This document shows, piece by piece, positions 53,889 through 62,905 of a DNA stretch of 64,000 bases. Positions within the stretch are counted from its first letter, which is position 1; every line of letters begins with the position of its first letter. The stretch is from contig NZ_CP034593.1 in the NCBI RefSeq assembly GCF_003971195.1, positions 2,108,001 to 2,172,000 of the forward strand. Direction: 5' to 3'. The position numbers and the translations under genes were made by a program. This DNA is from Flaviflexus ciconiae (lineage in GTDB: Bacteria; Actinomycetota; Actinomycetes; Actinomycetales; Actinomycetaceae). The notes beneath the pieces are model-generated. The model made no database searches. It saw nothing but the letters and a program-made list of their open reading frames with translations, and was not told the origin of the DNA.

Positions 53889-55936
53889 AGCGGATCTTCG
53901 CGGCAGCCACGGCCACTGCCCTGCTCTTTGTCGCCCCGCTCCCGGCCTCTTCCAAGCCGGCGAGCGAGGAAACCGGAATAGAGATCGAGATCACGGAACT
54001 CACGCCCGTCCACAGCCCCGGCGAGGCACTGCCCCTCACAATCGAAGTGACGAACCCGGGCCCAGCGATAGCGGAGGCCTCTCTGCACATCACTGCGCAG
54101 GCCTCGGTCCCGTCCTTTCGAAACACGATGACGTCGTGGCTTGCCGATACAAATGTCGAAACAACCATGATGACTCTCGAGGCGCAGACCATCGAGGTTC
54201 CCTCCGGAACAACGGAGATCGAGTTTGAGATCCCGGCAGAAATCTTCACGTGGGGCAATACGCTGGCAACGTGGGGGCCGCGCGGTATTGAAGCCTCCCT
54301 TGAGTTTGAAGGCGCGCGCACAGTTGACCGCAGCATTCTTGTCACCGAGCCCTCTTACGAGCAGGAGGCCATGCCCTTCACCGCGCTCGTTCCCATCACC
54401 GTCGGTGGCGACGACCTCGCCGCAGTTCCCACGACCGCAGAGCGTTACGAAGATTCACTCCTCGCCCTGGAATCGGGCGAACTGGGCGACAACGAGGAAC
54501 TTCCCGATCCCGTCATCGAAGCGGTGCAGGGCTCAACCGACCGGGTAATCGGCGATATTGAGGCCCTGACCAGCCCCGGCATTACCCTCGCCCTCGACTC
54601 GTCCCTTGCCGCCCTCGAGTACGGCACACTCGACCTCACAGAGGAAGCGCTCACCGACTTCGCTGACGCCGACCACCACGAACTCGTCCTGCTTCCTGCC
54701 CTCGACACGGATGTGGCCGCGTGGGCGCAAACCGGCTACGACCAATATTTCGCCACCCATGCTGACCAAATGCAGAGGTCCACCGAGGCACTCAATCAAC
54801 GTGCTATTGCGGCCCGTACCGACCTGCTGTTCACGCCAGTATCACCCTCGCTGGCGACAGCCGCTCTTGGCCTCGAAAACGGCGCGAACACGGTCGTTAT
54901 CGACAGTTCCGCAATCCCGTCGAGCGAGGAGCTGTACTGGACCCCGTCCGCCCACACTCGTCTTGAACTCGGCCAAGAATCTGACGTTCTTCTCGTTGAC
55001 AACGAACTATCGGCACTGTTGCTCAATGATGAAATGTCGGATGTCGATAAACGGCAGGCGCTACTTGCCCTCACCGCCATTCACTATCGCGAGCGCCCCA
55101 ACGACTCCCGTCCTCTCGTTCTTGCCCTTCCTCGGGCCGACCGGCGGGATGTTGACCTTGCGGACATCAACGAGCTCATTGGCCTGCTCGATGAGACGGC
55201 GTGGCTTGACGGGGCCACCGCATCGGATATCGAGGAAACCCCCATTGTTCACGTGGCTCGCGGCGAGCTGACCGCACCCGAAGAAGGCGAAAACTCCGTC
55301 ACCGCCCGGCACCTTGAGGAACTCACCGAAGCCAGCGAAGCAATCTTCTCCATCGGGGACCTAACAACGAGCCCCTACATTTTCCGGGACGCCGTCGAAG
55401 CAACGTATTCGGTCATTGGATCCTGGTCGCTGTCCACCGTGCCCGGTGAGATCGACAGCCGCGTGGAGTCTGTCGAGGACATGCGGGAGGAGCTGGCCGG
55501 CTCCGTGAGCGTCCAGGAGTCGTCAACGATTAACCTGATTTCCCAGGCCTCTGAACTGCCCGTGCACGTCACCTCAACCCTGCCATTCCCGATTACCGTC
55601 GACATTGACGTGCAGAGCGAGGACCGCAGGCTCCGGTTCACGGAACGAACCGCCCGCCTACAACCCGACACGACAACGACGGTGGGTGTGCCAGTACGCG
55701 CCATTGGTTCCGGCGACGTGACCATCACCGTTGAGGTGCAGAGCTCCGAGGGCCACACCATCGGGGCCGGAACAGATATCAAGATCCGCGTGAGGGCCGA
55801 CTGGGAGAATCTCGGTACGGCCATCATCGCCGGTATCTTTCTCATCATCCTCATCATCGGCATCGTCCGGTCCGCACGTCGCGGCAAACGATCTGCGCCG
55901 GTGTCCGAGGCTGACACGATTGATCTGGAGGAATAG
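53885..55936 (+). CDS. DUF6049 family membrane-anchored exterior protein
   Basis: 683 residues. Signal peptide at the N-terminus (RIFAAATATALLFVAPLPASS), a large exterior region, and one C-terminal helix (about residues 640-662, TAIIAGIFLIILIIGIV) with a short basic and acidic tail. The first part looks like a beta domain (PLTIEVTNPGPAIAEASL), and a second beta domain precedes the anchor. It matches Rv3909 in position and layout. It probably helps the MurJ complex in the cell wall, but no activity is known. The start is GTG, coupled to the Nudix gene. Confidence 0.85.
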   Translation: MKRIFAAATATALLFVAPLPASSKPASEETGIEIEITELTPVHSPGEALPLTIEVTNPGPAIAEASLHITAQASVPSFRNTMTSWLADTNVETTMMTLEAQTIEVPSGTTEIEFEIPAEIFTWGNTLATWGPRGIEASLEFEGARTVDRSILVTEPSYEQEAMPFTALVPITVGGDDLAAVPTTAERYEDSLLALESGELGDNEELPDPVIEAVQGSTDRVIGDIEALTSPGITLALDSSLAALEYGTLDLTEEALTDFADADHHELVLLPALDTDVAAWAQTGYDQYFATHADQMQRSTEALNQRAIAARTDLLFTPVSPSLATAALGLENGANTVVIDSSAIPSSEELYWTPSAHTRLELGQESDVLLVDNELSALLLNDEMSDVDKRQALLALTAIHYRERPNDSRPLVLALPRADRRDVDLADINELIGLLDETAWLDGATASDIEETPIVHVARGELTAPEEGENSVTARHLEELTEASEAIFSIGDLTTSPYIFRDAVEATYSVIGSWSLSTVPGEIDSRVESVEDMREELAGSVSVQESSTINLISQASELPVHVTSTLPFPITVDIDVQSEDRRLRFTERTARLQPDTTTTVGVPVRAIGSGDVTITVEVQSSEGHTIGAGTDIKIRVRADWENLGTAIIAGIFLIILIIGIVRSARRGKRSAPVSEADTIDLEE

Positions 55937-55939
55937 GCC

Positions 55940-57997
55940 GTGGCTGGCGGTATTGCACGCAACTCTGCAGTGATGTTCGCGGGGACCCTAACATCCCGGG
56001 TTCTCGGCCTCGTCCGCTCCCCGCTCCTCTTCGGCATTGCCGTCGGACTTAACTATCCGGCAGGCAATGCCTTCGACGTTGCCAACAAGCTTCCCACCCT
56101 CATCTACATGCTGGTGGCCGGAGGCGTCGTCAACGCCGTCCTCGTGCCCGCAATCGTCCGTGCCTCCAAGCAACACGATGATGGTGGCACCGCTTACATC
56201 AACAAAATGGTGACCCTCGGCGCCCTCGTGCTCGGGGTCATCACTACCATCCTCACCCTGGCCTCCCCACTGCTTGTCTCTCTTTTCGCGTCGGGGTTGG
56301 AAGGTCCCTGGTACAACCTGGCCGTAGCGTTCGCCTTCTGGTGCGTTCCCCAGATGTTCTTCTACGGCATGTACACGCTACTGGGGCAGATTCTTAACGC
56401 CCGAGAGAACTTCGGGCCGTTCATGTGGGCACCGGTTCTCAACAACATTGTCGCCATTGCCGGTCTTCTTCTCATGATGGGAATCTACGGGAGCGCCACC
56501 CCGGAGAATGCCCTCGACGCATCCCTGTGGGACGGTCAGCGCATTGCGATCCTCGGCGGTAGCGCCACTCTCGGAATCGTCGCCCAGGCCGCGATCCTCC
56601 TCATCCCGCTGTACCGCATGGGAATCAAGCTACGCCCCGACTTCCAGTTCCGGGGTGCGGGGCTCAGCTCCGTAGCCAAGTCGGGCGGCTGGGTTTTGGC
56701 CTCCATGGGTGCCGGAATGATCCCTACCCTCCTCATCTCCAACGTCGCCTCCGTGGCCTCCCAGCGGGCCGTGGGCATGTCGCCAGCCGACGCCCTAGGC
56801 GTACCCGGCAACGCCGCCTACACGACCGCGTACAGCCTCTATTCGCTTCCCACGTCCCTCGTTGTCGTCTCCATCGTCACCGCGATCTTCACTCGCATGT
56901 CAGCCAAGGCCGCGACAAATGACATGGAAGGGGTCAAGCTTGACACGTCCCGGGCGCTGCGAATTGTTGCCGTCTTCACCTTTATCGCCACGGCGCTCAT
57001 CGTTGTCCTGGCGGTGCCCGCCGTGCGCATCATCAGCCCCGGCTCTTCCTGGGCAGAGGTCTCGTCAATTGGCACCGTTCTGCTCACCATGTCCCTCGGG
57101 CTTGTCGGGGTTGGCTCCTTCACCGTCCTGCAACGCGTCTACTACGCCCTCGAAGACGCACGAGGTCTCTTCTTCGTGCAGGTCCCCTTCTTCGTCCTCC
57201 ACGCGGTACTGATCCTTTCGACCGTGGTCCTGCCCGCACGATTCATCGTCGCTGGCGTCGGCGTGTCCATGGCGATCACCAACAGCGTCACCTGCATAGC
57301 AGCCCTCATCCAGCTCCGCCGCAGGATCGGCGGAATTGACGGAGCCACGCTCCTGCGCTGTTTCACCCAGCTTGCGGTTGCCGCAGCGGTCTCCACAGGC
57401 GTCGGATTCGCGGTTCTTCGCCTGTTTGGACCATTCAGCGAAGAGTTCACGTTCTTCTCCGCCATTATTCGGATCATCATCGTCGCCATCCCCATGGTGA
57501 TCGTCTACCTGGCAATCATGCGCCTGTGGCGTATGCCGGAGCTCAACGCCCTCATACGCCCACTGAATGGCCTGCTAGCACGGCTACGTAAGCGGGGCAC
57601 ACCGCGAGCTACTACACTGAACACAACTGAAACATCTCAACCCAACGGAGTCATCGTGTCCTTGAACCTGGAAGCCGGACGCCGGTTGCGCGACCGCTAC
57701 GAACTCGTGGAGCCACTCGTCCAATCCGACGAAAAGTTCGAGTGGCGTGGCACTGACACCGTCCTCGGAGCCGATGTTCGCCTCATCATCATCCCCACCG
57801 AGAACCCGGCACGCGAAGCGACGGTCGATGCTGCCAGGCGCGGCGTCCTCGTTGACGACGTCAGGCTCATCAAACTCCTGTCGATCTTCGACATGTCCGG
57901 GGGATCGGTCATTGTGACCGAGATGCCGCGCGGAGTGACTCTCGCCGAGATCATCGAAGGCGGCTCCGTCCCGAAGACCAGGTCCGCACAATCGTAG
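55940..57997 (+). CDS. murJ: MurJ lipid II flippase with pseudokinase N-part (frameshifted)
   Basis: The first ~540 residues are MurJ/MviN with about 14 helices (SAVMFAGTLTSRVLGLVR start, NLYPAGNAFDVANKLP-like loop), which flips lipid II. The frame continues into the kinase-like domain (RLRDRYELVEPLVQSDEKFEW, VIVTEMPRGVTLAEIIEGG) and ends early at 57997. The continuation lies in the -1 frame: from the CCC run at 57970-57972 one extra C gives VPEDQVRTIVGETAG, joining it to the ORF at 58075. The start is GTG at 55940. The mycobacterial homologue (Rv3910) has the same MurJ-pseudokinase-exterior layout. Confidence 0.92.
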   Translation: MAGGIARNSAVMFAGTLTSRVLGLVRSPLLFGIAVGLNYPAGNAFDVANKLPTLIYMLVAGGVVNAVLVPAIVRASKQHDDGGTAYINKMVTLGALVLGVITTILTLASPLLVSLFASGLEGPWYNLAVAFAFWCVPQMFFYGMYTLLGQILNARENFGPFMWAPVLNNIVAIAGLLLMMGIYGSATPENALDASLWDGQRIAILGGSATLGIVAQAAILLIPLYRMGIKLRPDFQFRGAGLSSVAKSGGWVLASMGAGMIPTLLISNVASVASQRAVGMSPADALGVPGNAAYTTAYSLYSLPTSLVVVSIVTAIFTRMSAKAATNDMEGVKLDTSRALRIVAVFTFIATALIVVLAVPAVRIISPGSSWAEVSSIGTVLLTMSLGLVGVGSFTVLQRVYYALEDARGLFFVQVPFFVLHAVLILSTVVLPARFIVAGVGVSMAITNSVTCIAALIQLRRRIGGIDGATLLRCFTQLAVAAAVSTGVGFAVLRLFGPFSEEFTFFSAIIRIIIVAIPMVIVYLAIMRLWRMPELNALIRPLNGLLARLRKRGTPRATTLNTTETSQPNGVIVSLNLEAGRRLRDRYELVEPLVQSDEKFEWRGTDTVLGADVRLIIIPTENPAREATVDAARRGVLVDDVRLIKLLSIFDMSGGSVIVTEMPRGVTLAEIIEGGSVPKTRSAQS

Positions 57998-58074
57998 GCG
58001 AAACCGCCGGAGCCATTGATGCTGGTGCCCGCCGCGGTGTCCGCCACCTGAACCTCCGTCCCGAACTTGTCCGA

Positions 58075-59340
58075 GTGGACTCTGAAGGCTCGGTCCTCGT
58101 CGACGGACTCGGCATTGACGCCGCGTTCTCAGGTGACCATTCAGCCGATCTCTCCAGCCCGGTTCTGGACCGCCGGGATGCTCGGAACCTTGCCCTGCTC
58201 GCCGCGGGCCTCGTCCTCGGTGAGGAAGCACCCGCCGAGGACGACCAGCAGGACTTCCTGCGCCGGGCCGCTGACAAGGTTGGCGAAACGGAGCTCCGCC
58301 CCGTCTTCACGGAGATCGCCGACGGTCAGGGACCGCAGTCAACAAGCGAATTCATTCGCGCAGTCGCGCCCTGGGGTGCCATCCACGTCAACCGCCTACC
58401 CCGGCCCATCAAGGACCCGGAAAAGACGCAGGCCATGCCTGCAATCCCGGATCCGTTCGAGGATCCCCAGCCGACGAAGAAGGAATCCATTGCTCCTCTC
58501 GCGGCCGGTGGGGCTGCCACAACCCCGGTCGTAGCGGCAAACTGGCCGAAGAGAAGCCCCGAGGAAACGTTCACGGCAACCTCCGCAACGACAGCCTCAG
58601 CCGGCCCGGAACCGGAGCCGTGGGAGGGCCTGTCGGGAGACGATGACGAGGACCGTCCCGCACGTTCCGTCAACACGTCCGCAATCGTCCTGGTCATCAT
58701 CGCAATCCTCGTGATCATCGCCGGCTACTTCGCCGTGAACCACCTGCTGAGTGACACGAACCCCGTGACGATCGACCCGACCGACGATGCGGCAACCGAA
58801 GAAGTTGTCGAGCCAACTGAGGACGACACCGCGGATCCCACGGAGGAGCCGACCGAGGAAGAGGAAACGGAAGAACCGGTCGAATATCCGGAACCGGTCA
58901 TTGAGGACGTAGCCCTTCTCAACCCCCAGGCCGCAGACCTCGATCCTTCGACAGTTGCGACCCAGGACAACCCCGGCTCCACCCCGAACATTATCGACGG
59001 CAACCCCGCAACTTCCTGGTCTTCCTGGTGGTACTCCGATCAGGGCTTCTGGATGAAGGAAGGTATCGGACTGGAGATTACGCTCGCTGAGGAAACAGAA
59101 ATATCTGAGGTGACTCTCACCGTTGACGGTAATGGTGGCTTGGTCCAGTGGCGGGATACTGTTAACGCGGCACCCAACTCCGGCCAGGTCATCGCGGAAG
59201 GGCCCATGTCGTCCAGCACCGTCCTGACATCCGAGGAGCCCGTCGTCACCCAGACGATTATCCTCTGGTTCGAGGACCTGCCGGTTGCGAACTCCGACGG
59301 CCAGTTCCGCATCGACCTTTCCGAAATCACCGTTCAATAG
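58075..59340 (+). CDS. C-terminal part of MurJ: pseudokinase remainder, membrane helix, exterior domain
   Basis: 421 codons from the annotated GTG, though the frame is open upstream to about 57970 and is the missing part of murJ. It starts inside the kinase-like domain (HLNLRPELVRVDSEGSVL upstream; the HRD-equivalent is HLN). A membrane helix follows (about residues 203-225, SAIVLVIIAILVIIAGYF). Then an acidic linker (TEEPTEEEETEEPVE) and a discoidin-like beta domain ends the protein (NIIDGNPATSWSSWWY). In mycobacteria this pseudokinase, phosphorylated by PknB, recruits FhaA to control MurJ. The full protein would be about 1130 residues. Confidence 0.85.
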   Translation: MDSEGSVLVDGLGIDAAFSGDHSADLSSPVLDRRDARNLALLAAGLVLGEEAPAEDDQQDFLRRAADKVGETELRPVFTEIADGQGPQSTSEFIRAVAPWGAIHVNRLPRPIKDPEKTQAMPAIPDPFEDPQPTKKESIAPLAAGGAATTPVVAANWPKRSPEETFTATSATTASAGPEPEPWEGLSGDDDEDRPARSVNTSAIVLVIIAILVIIAGYFAVNHLLSDTNPVTIDPTDDAATEEVVEPTEDDTADPTEEPTEEEETEEPVEYPEPVIEDVALLNPQAADLDPSTVATQDNPGSTPNIIDGNPATSWSSWWYSDQGFWMKEGIGLEITLAEETEISEVTLTVDGNGGLVQWRDTVNAAPNSGQVIAEGPMSSSTVLTSEEPVVTQTIILWFEDLPVANSDGQFRIDLSEITVQ

Positions 59341-59350
59341 AAAGCTTTCC

Positions 59351-60283
59351 ATGACTGACATTCGCGACGTTGTCATCGTCGGCTCCGGCCCCGCCGGTTA
59401 CACCGCTGCCATCTACACGGCCCGGGCAGGTCTCAAGCCCCTGATCCTCGCAGGCGTCCTCGACGCCGGTGGTGCGCTCATGACGACCACGGAGGTTGAA
59501 AACTTCCCCGGCTTCCCCGAGGGCATCCAGGGACCCGAGCTCATGGAGAACATGAGGGAGCAGGCCGAGAGGTTCGGTGCGCAGGTCGAATACGAGGACG
59601 CCGTCGAACTGAAGCTTGAAGGTGACATCAAGGAAATCAAGACGGACTCCGAAACGTACTACGCCAAGTCCGTCATCCTCGCCCTCGGCAGCGAGTACCG
59701 CAAACTCGGTCTCGAAGGCGAATCGGTTTACTCCGGCAAGGGTGTTTCCTGGTGTGCCACCTGCGACGGGTTCTTCTTCAAGGGCCAGGAAATCGCGGTT
59801 GTGGGCGGCGGCGACTCCGCCGTCACCGAAGCACTGTTCCTCACGAAGTTCGCTTCCAAGGTCACCGTCATTCACCGCCGCGACGAGCTCCGCGCCTCGA
59901 AGGTCATGGCCGATCGCCTGCTCGCCAACGAGAAGATCGAAATGGCATGGAACTCCGCCGTCACAAAGATCAACGGCTCCGCCGACGGTCGCCTCGAATC
60001 GATCACCGTGACGGACACAAACACCGGTGATCAGCGGGACATGCCGGTGGGTGGTCTCTTTATCGCGATCGGACACGACCCCCGCACCAGCATCGTGGAT
60101 GGCCAGGTGGACCTCGACGTCAACGGCTACATCACCGTCGACTCCCCAACGACCGCCACCTCGATCCCCGGCGTCTTCGCCTGCGGCGACGTTGTCGACC
60201 ACCGCTACCGTCAGGCCATCACCGCCGCAGGAACGGGCTGTGCAGCGGCGCTTGATGCCGAGCACTACCTCAATGACATGTGA
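59351..60283 (+). CDS. trxB: thioredoxin-disulfide reductase
   Basis: 310 residues from the ATG at 59351 (a longer frame from 59285 overlaps murJ). FAD motif GSGPAGYTAAIYTARAGL, active site SWCATCDG, NADPH motif VVGGGDSAVTEAL, and C-terminal GVFACGDVVD. It reduces thioredoxins with NADPH and may feed NrdH. It overlaps the thioredoxin-like gene by 11 bp. Confidence 0.97.
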   Translation: MTDIRDVVIVGSGPAGYTAAIYTARAGLKPLILAGVLDAGGALMTTTEVENFPGFPEGIQGPELMENMREQAERFGAQVEYEDAVELKLEGDIKEIKTDSETYYAKSVILALGSEYRKLGLEGESVYSGKGVSWCATCDGFFFKGQEIAVVGGGDSAVTEALFLTKFASKVTVIHRRDELRASKVMADRLLANEKIEMAWNSAVTKINGSADGRLESITVTDTNTGDQRDMPVGGLFIAIGHDPRTSIVDGQVDLDVNGYITVDSPTTATSIPGVFACGDVVDHRYRQAITAAGTGCAAALDAEHYLNDM

Positions 60284-60572
60284 GGTCCTGTTCTTCACCG
60301 CACCGTGGTGCGATCCGTGCCGGCAAGCAGCCCCGATCTTTTCTGAGGTCGTTGCCGAACTCGGTGTGACTGCCCGGTTCGTTGACGTTGATCTCGACCC
60401 CGACCTCGCCGATAGGGTCGGGGTCGACATGCTACCTACCGTGGCTATTCGCACAGACGGCACAGTCAGCGGTACTCTGACAGGGTCCAGGCCGAAGGCC
60501 GAGCTCCGCTCTTTCATCCAGGACTCCCTGCCAAAGGTCTCAATGACCGGCGGGAGTGACGTGGCAAAATAG
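60273..60572 (+). CDS. thioredoxin-family protein
   Basis: 99 residues from the ATG at 60273. The active site is WCDPC (Trp12-Cys16, one residue different from the classical WCGPC) after VLFFTAP. VDVDLDPDLADRVGVDMLPTVA contains the cis-Pro loop. In mycobacteria trxC follows trxB in this same place. Overlap with trxB implies translational coupling. The Asp in the CxxC and the short N-terminus suggest a divergent thioredoxin. Confidence 0.9.
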   Translation: MTCEVLFFTAPWCDPCRQAAPIFSEVVAELGVTARFVDVDLDPDLADRVGVDMLPTVAIRTDGTVSGTLTGSRPKAELRSFIQDSLPKVSMTGGSDVAK

Positions 60573-60597
60573 AGCGGGACACACGTAAGGAGTACAT

Positions 60598-61932
60598 ATG
60601 GCAGCACATTCCGACGACACTCGTTCGAATTCGGCACGTGCCTCCGCCGGCAACAGGCTCGATCCCTGGTATTCCTCCTACGCCGACCGGTCACTCGGCA
60701 TGAGAGCCTCCGAAGTCCGTTCTCTTTTCGCCGTCGCTAACCGCCCCGAAGTCGTCTCACTCGCCGGCGGCATGCCCAACATTGCGGGCCTGCCGCTCGA
60801 CTTTCTGGCAGAAATGTCGGCCAAGCTTATCCGCGATCGCGGAGCCAAGTTCCTCCAGTACGGCGGAGGCCAAGGCGAAGAAGAGATCCGCACCCAGATC
60901 GTCGAAGTCATGCGCTACGACGGCATCCATGCACACCCCGATGACGTGATCGTGACGACCGGGTCCCAGCAGGCCCTGGACCTCATGACCCAGATCTTCA
61001 TCAACCCGGGTGACGCCATCATCGCCGAAGCACCCTCCTACGTTGGTGCCCTCGGCGTTTTCCGGGCCTATCAGGCCGAAGTCATTCACTCCCCGATGGA
61101 TGACAAGGGGCTGATCCCCGAAGCCCTCGAAGAGACCCTGAAGCGCGCTGAAGCCCTCGGCAAGAACGTGAAGTTCCTGTACACCGTTCCGAACTTCCAC
61201 AACCCTGCCGGCGTCACCATGTCGCTCGAGCGCAGGCCCCAGATCGTCGAGATCTGCAAGCGCCACAACGTCATCATTCTCGAAGACAATCCGTACGGGC
61301 TCCTCGGCTTTGACTCCGAGCCGCTCCCTGCCCTCCAAAGCTTCGACCCCGATGCGGTTGTGTACCTTGGCTCATTTTCGAAGATCTTCGCACCTGGATA
61401 TCGGGTGGGATGGGCATTGGCGCCGCACGCGGTCACGCAGCGGCTCATCCTTGCCGCCGAATCCGCGATTCTCTCCCCAAACATGGTTGGGCAACTCTCC
61501 ATCGCCGAATACCTAAAGACCTACGACTGGTTCCAGCAGGTTAAGGAATACCGGGGCATGTACCGCGAACGTCGCGACGCCATGCTTGAATCGCTCACCG
61601 AATACCTACCGAGCTCCACCTGGACGGTGCCGGACGGTGGCTTCTACACGTGGGTGACCCTCCCGGAAGGCCTTGACGCACACGCGATGTTGCCCCGCGC
61701 CGTCACCCACCGCGTCGCCTACGTGTCGGGAACAGCCTTCTACGCCGATGGCCAGGGCCGTGACCACATGAGACTCTCCTTCTGCTATCCCACGCCGGAA
61801 AACATCCGCGAGGGTGTGCGACGCCTCGGAACCGTTATCGAGGCAGAGAAGGAACTTGTGACCATGTTCGGAGCACAGGAGCGTCACGAACACGGACCCG
61901 TTATCGAAAACCCATCCACAGAGACCCACTGA
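60598..61932 (+). CDS. PLP-dependent aminotransferase (2-aminoadipate/MocR-like fold)
   Basis: 444 residues. The catalytic Lys is in GSFSKIFAPGYRVGW, with VTTGSQQALDLM, YTVPNFHNPAGVTMS and EDNPYGLLGF. It resembles LysN-type aminotransferases and the aminotransferase half of MocR, but has no helix-turn-helix domain. The exact substrate (2-aminoadipate, aromatic or branched amino acids) cannot be decided. GTAAGGAG precedes the ATG. It lies between the thioredoxin and ddl genes on the same strand. Confidence 0.9.
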   Translation: MAAHSDDTRSNSARASAGNRLDPWYSSYADRSLGMRASEVRSLFAVANRPEVVSLAGGMPNIAGLPLDFLAEMSAKLIRDRGAKFLQYGGGQGEEEIRTQIVEVMRYDGIHAHPDDVIVTTGSQQALDLMTQIFINPGDAIIAEAPSYVGALGVFRAYQAEVIHSPMDDKGLIPEALEETLKRAEALGKNVKFLYTVPNFHNPAGVTMSLERRPQIVEICKRHNVIILEDNPYGLLGFDSEPLPALQSFDPDAVVYLGSFSKIFAPGYRVGWALAPHAVTQRLILAAESAILSPNMVGQLSIAEYLKTYDWFQQVKEYRGMYRERRDAMLESLTEYLPSSTWTVPDGGFYTWVTLPEGLDAHAMLPRAVTHRVAYVSGTAFYADGQGRDHMRLSFCYPTPENIREGVRRLGTVIEAEKELVTMFGAQERHEHGPVIENPSTETH

Positions 61933-61945
61933 AGGCGGAGAAGCC

Positions 61946-62905
61946 ATGACATCACCACAGACCGTTGCCATTCTCGCCGGGGGGCTTAACCACGAGCGGG
62001 ACGTATCGATCCACTCGGGCAGGCGAGTAGCTGGAGCGCTCCAGGAAGCCGGCTACCAGGTCAAGGTTCTCGATGTGGATTCGAACCTCCTTCAGAGACT
62101 CTCGGCAATCCAGCCGGATGTCGTATGGCCTCTTATTCACGGCTCCACGGGCGAGGACGGCTCCATTCAAGACCTTCTCGAGCTCATCGGATTACCCTAC
62201 GTTGGCAGTAAGGCACACGGGAGCCGACTAGCGTTTAACAAGCCCGTCGCAAACTCTATCCTCGCCAACGCTGGCATTGCGGTACCGGAATCCACCTCCC
62301 TTCCGCAGTCACTCTTCCGCGAGGTCGGAGCAACCGCGATCCTCGACCTCGTTGCCGCGAAGTACGGTTTCCCTGTCGTTATTAAGCCAGCTGCGGGCGG
62401 TAGTGCCCTGGGTGTCAGCATCGTGACCGAAGCCAAGGCCCTGCCGGGCGCCATGGTCGACAGCTTTGCCTACTCAGACCGTGTTCTTATCGAGAAGCAT
62501 GTCGAGGGCCACGAGGTGGCCGTCTCCGTTATTGAAACCGCGGAAGGCAAGCCGTTTGCCCTGCCCCCGGTAGAGATTGTCACAAACGGCCTCTACGACT
62601 ACGACGCTCGCTACAACGCCGGTCGCTCAGAGTATTTTGTTCCGGCACGCTTCGAAGATGATCTGCTCACGAAGTGCATGGACGTGGCGATCACCGCGCA
62701 CCAGCAACTCAACCTCAGACACATTTCGCGCTCGGATCTTGTCGTCGACAACAACGGCACGCCCTGGTTTATCGATGCGAACTCTGCACCGGGAATGACC
62801 CAAACATCACTGCTCCCGCAGGCAGCTGTCCGCTATGCAGAAGACAACGAAATGGCCCCCAGCGAACTGTATTCACAGATCGTGGAGGCCGCTCTCGTCT
62901 TTTAG
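61946..62905 (+). CDS. ddl: D-alanine--D-alanine ligase family protein
   Basis: 319 residues, the ATP-grasp size of Ddl. N-terminal AILAGGLNHERDVSIHSGR, then LIHGSTGEDGSIQDLLE, PVVIKPAAGGSALGVSIV (ATP loop), and C-terminal WFIDANSAPGMTQTSLLPQA. The usual EVNTxPG is DANSAPG here, which is seen in some actinobacterial paralogues, so the specificity may differ from the main Ddl. It is 13 bp after the aminotransferase; its stop overlaps the convergent parB stop by 4 bp. Confidence 0.85.
   Translation: MTSPQTVAILAGGLNHERDVSIHSGRRVAGALQEAGYQVKVLDVDSNLLQRLSAIQPDVVWPLIHGSTGEDGSIQDLLELIGLPYVGSKAHGSRLAFNKPVANSILANAGIAVPESTSLPQSLFREVGATAILDLVAAKYGFPVVIKPAAGGSALGVSIVTEAKALPGAMVDSFAYSDRVLIEKHVEGHEVAVSVIETAEGKPFALPPVEIVTNGLYDYDARYNAGRSEYFVPARFEDDLLTKCMDVAITAHQQLNLRHISRSDLVVDNNGTPWFIDANSAPGMTQTSLLPQAAVRYAEDNEMAPSELYSQIVEAALVF

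Noticed and set aside
59327..60694. 455-codon minus-strand ORF antisense to trxB
   Set aside because: It overlaps trxB and the thioredoxin gene completely and has shadow-type composition.
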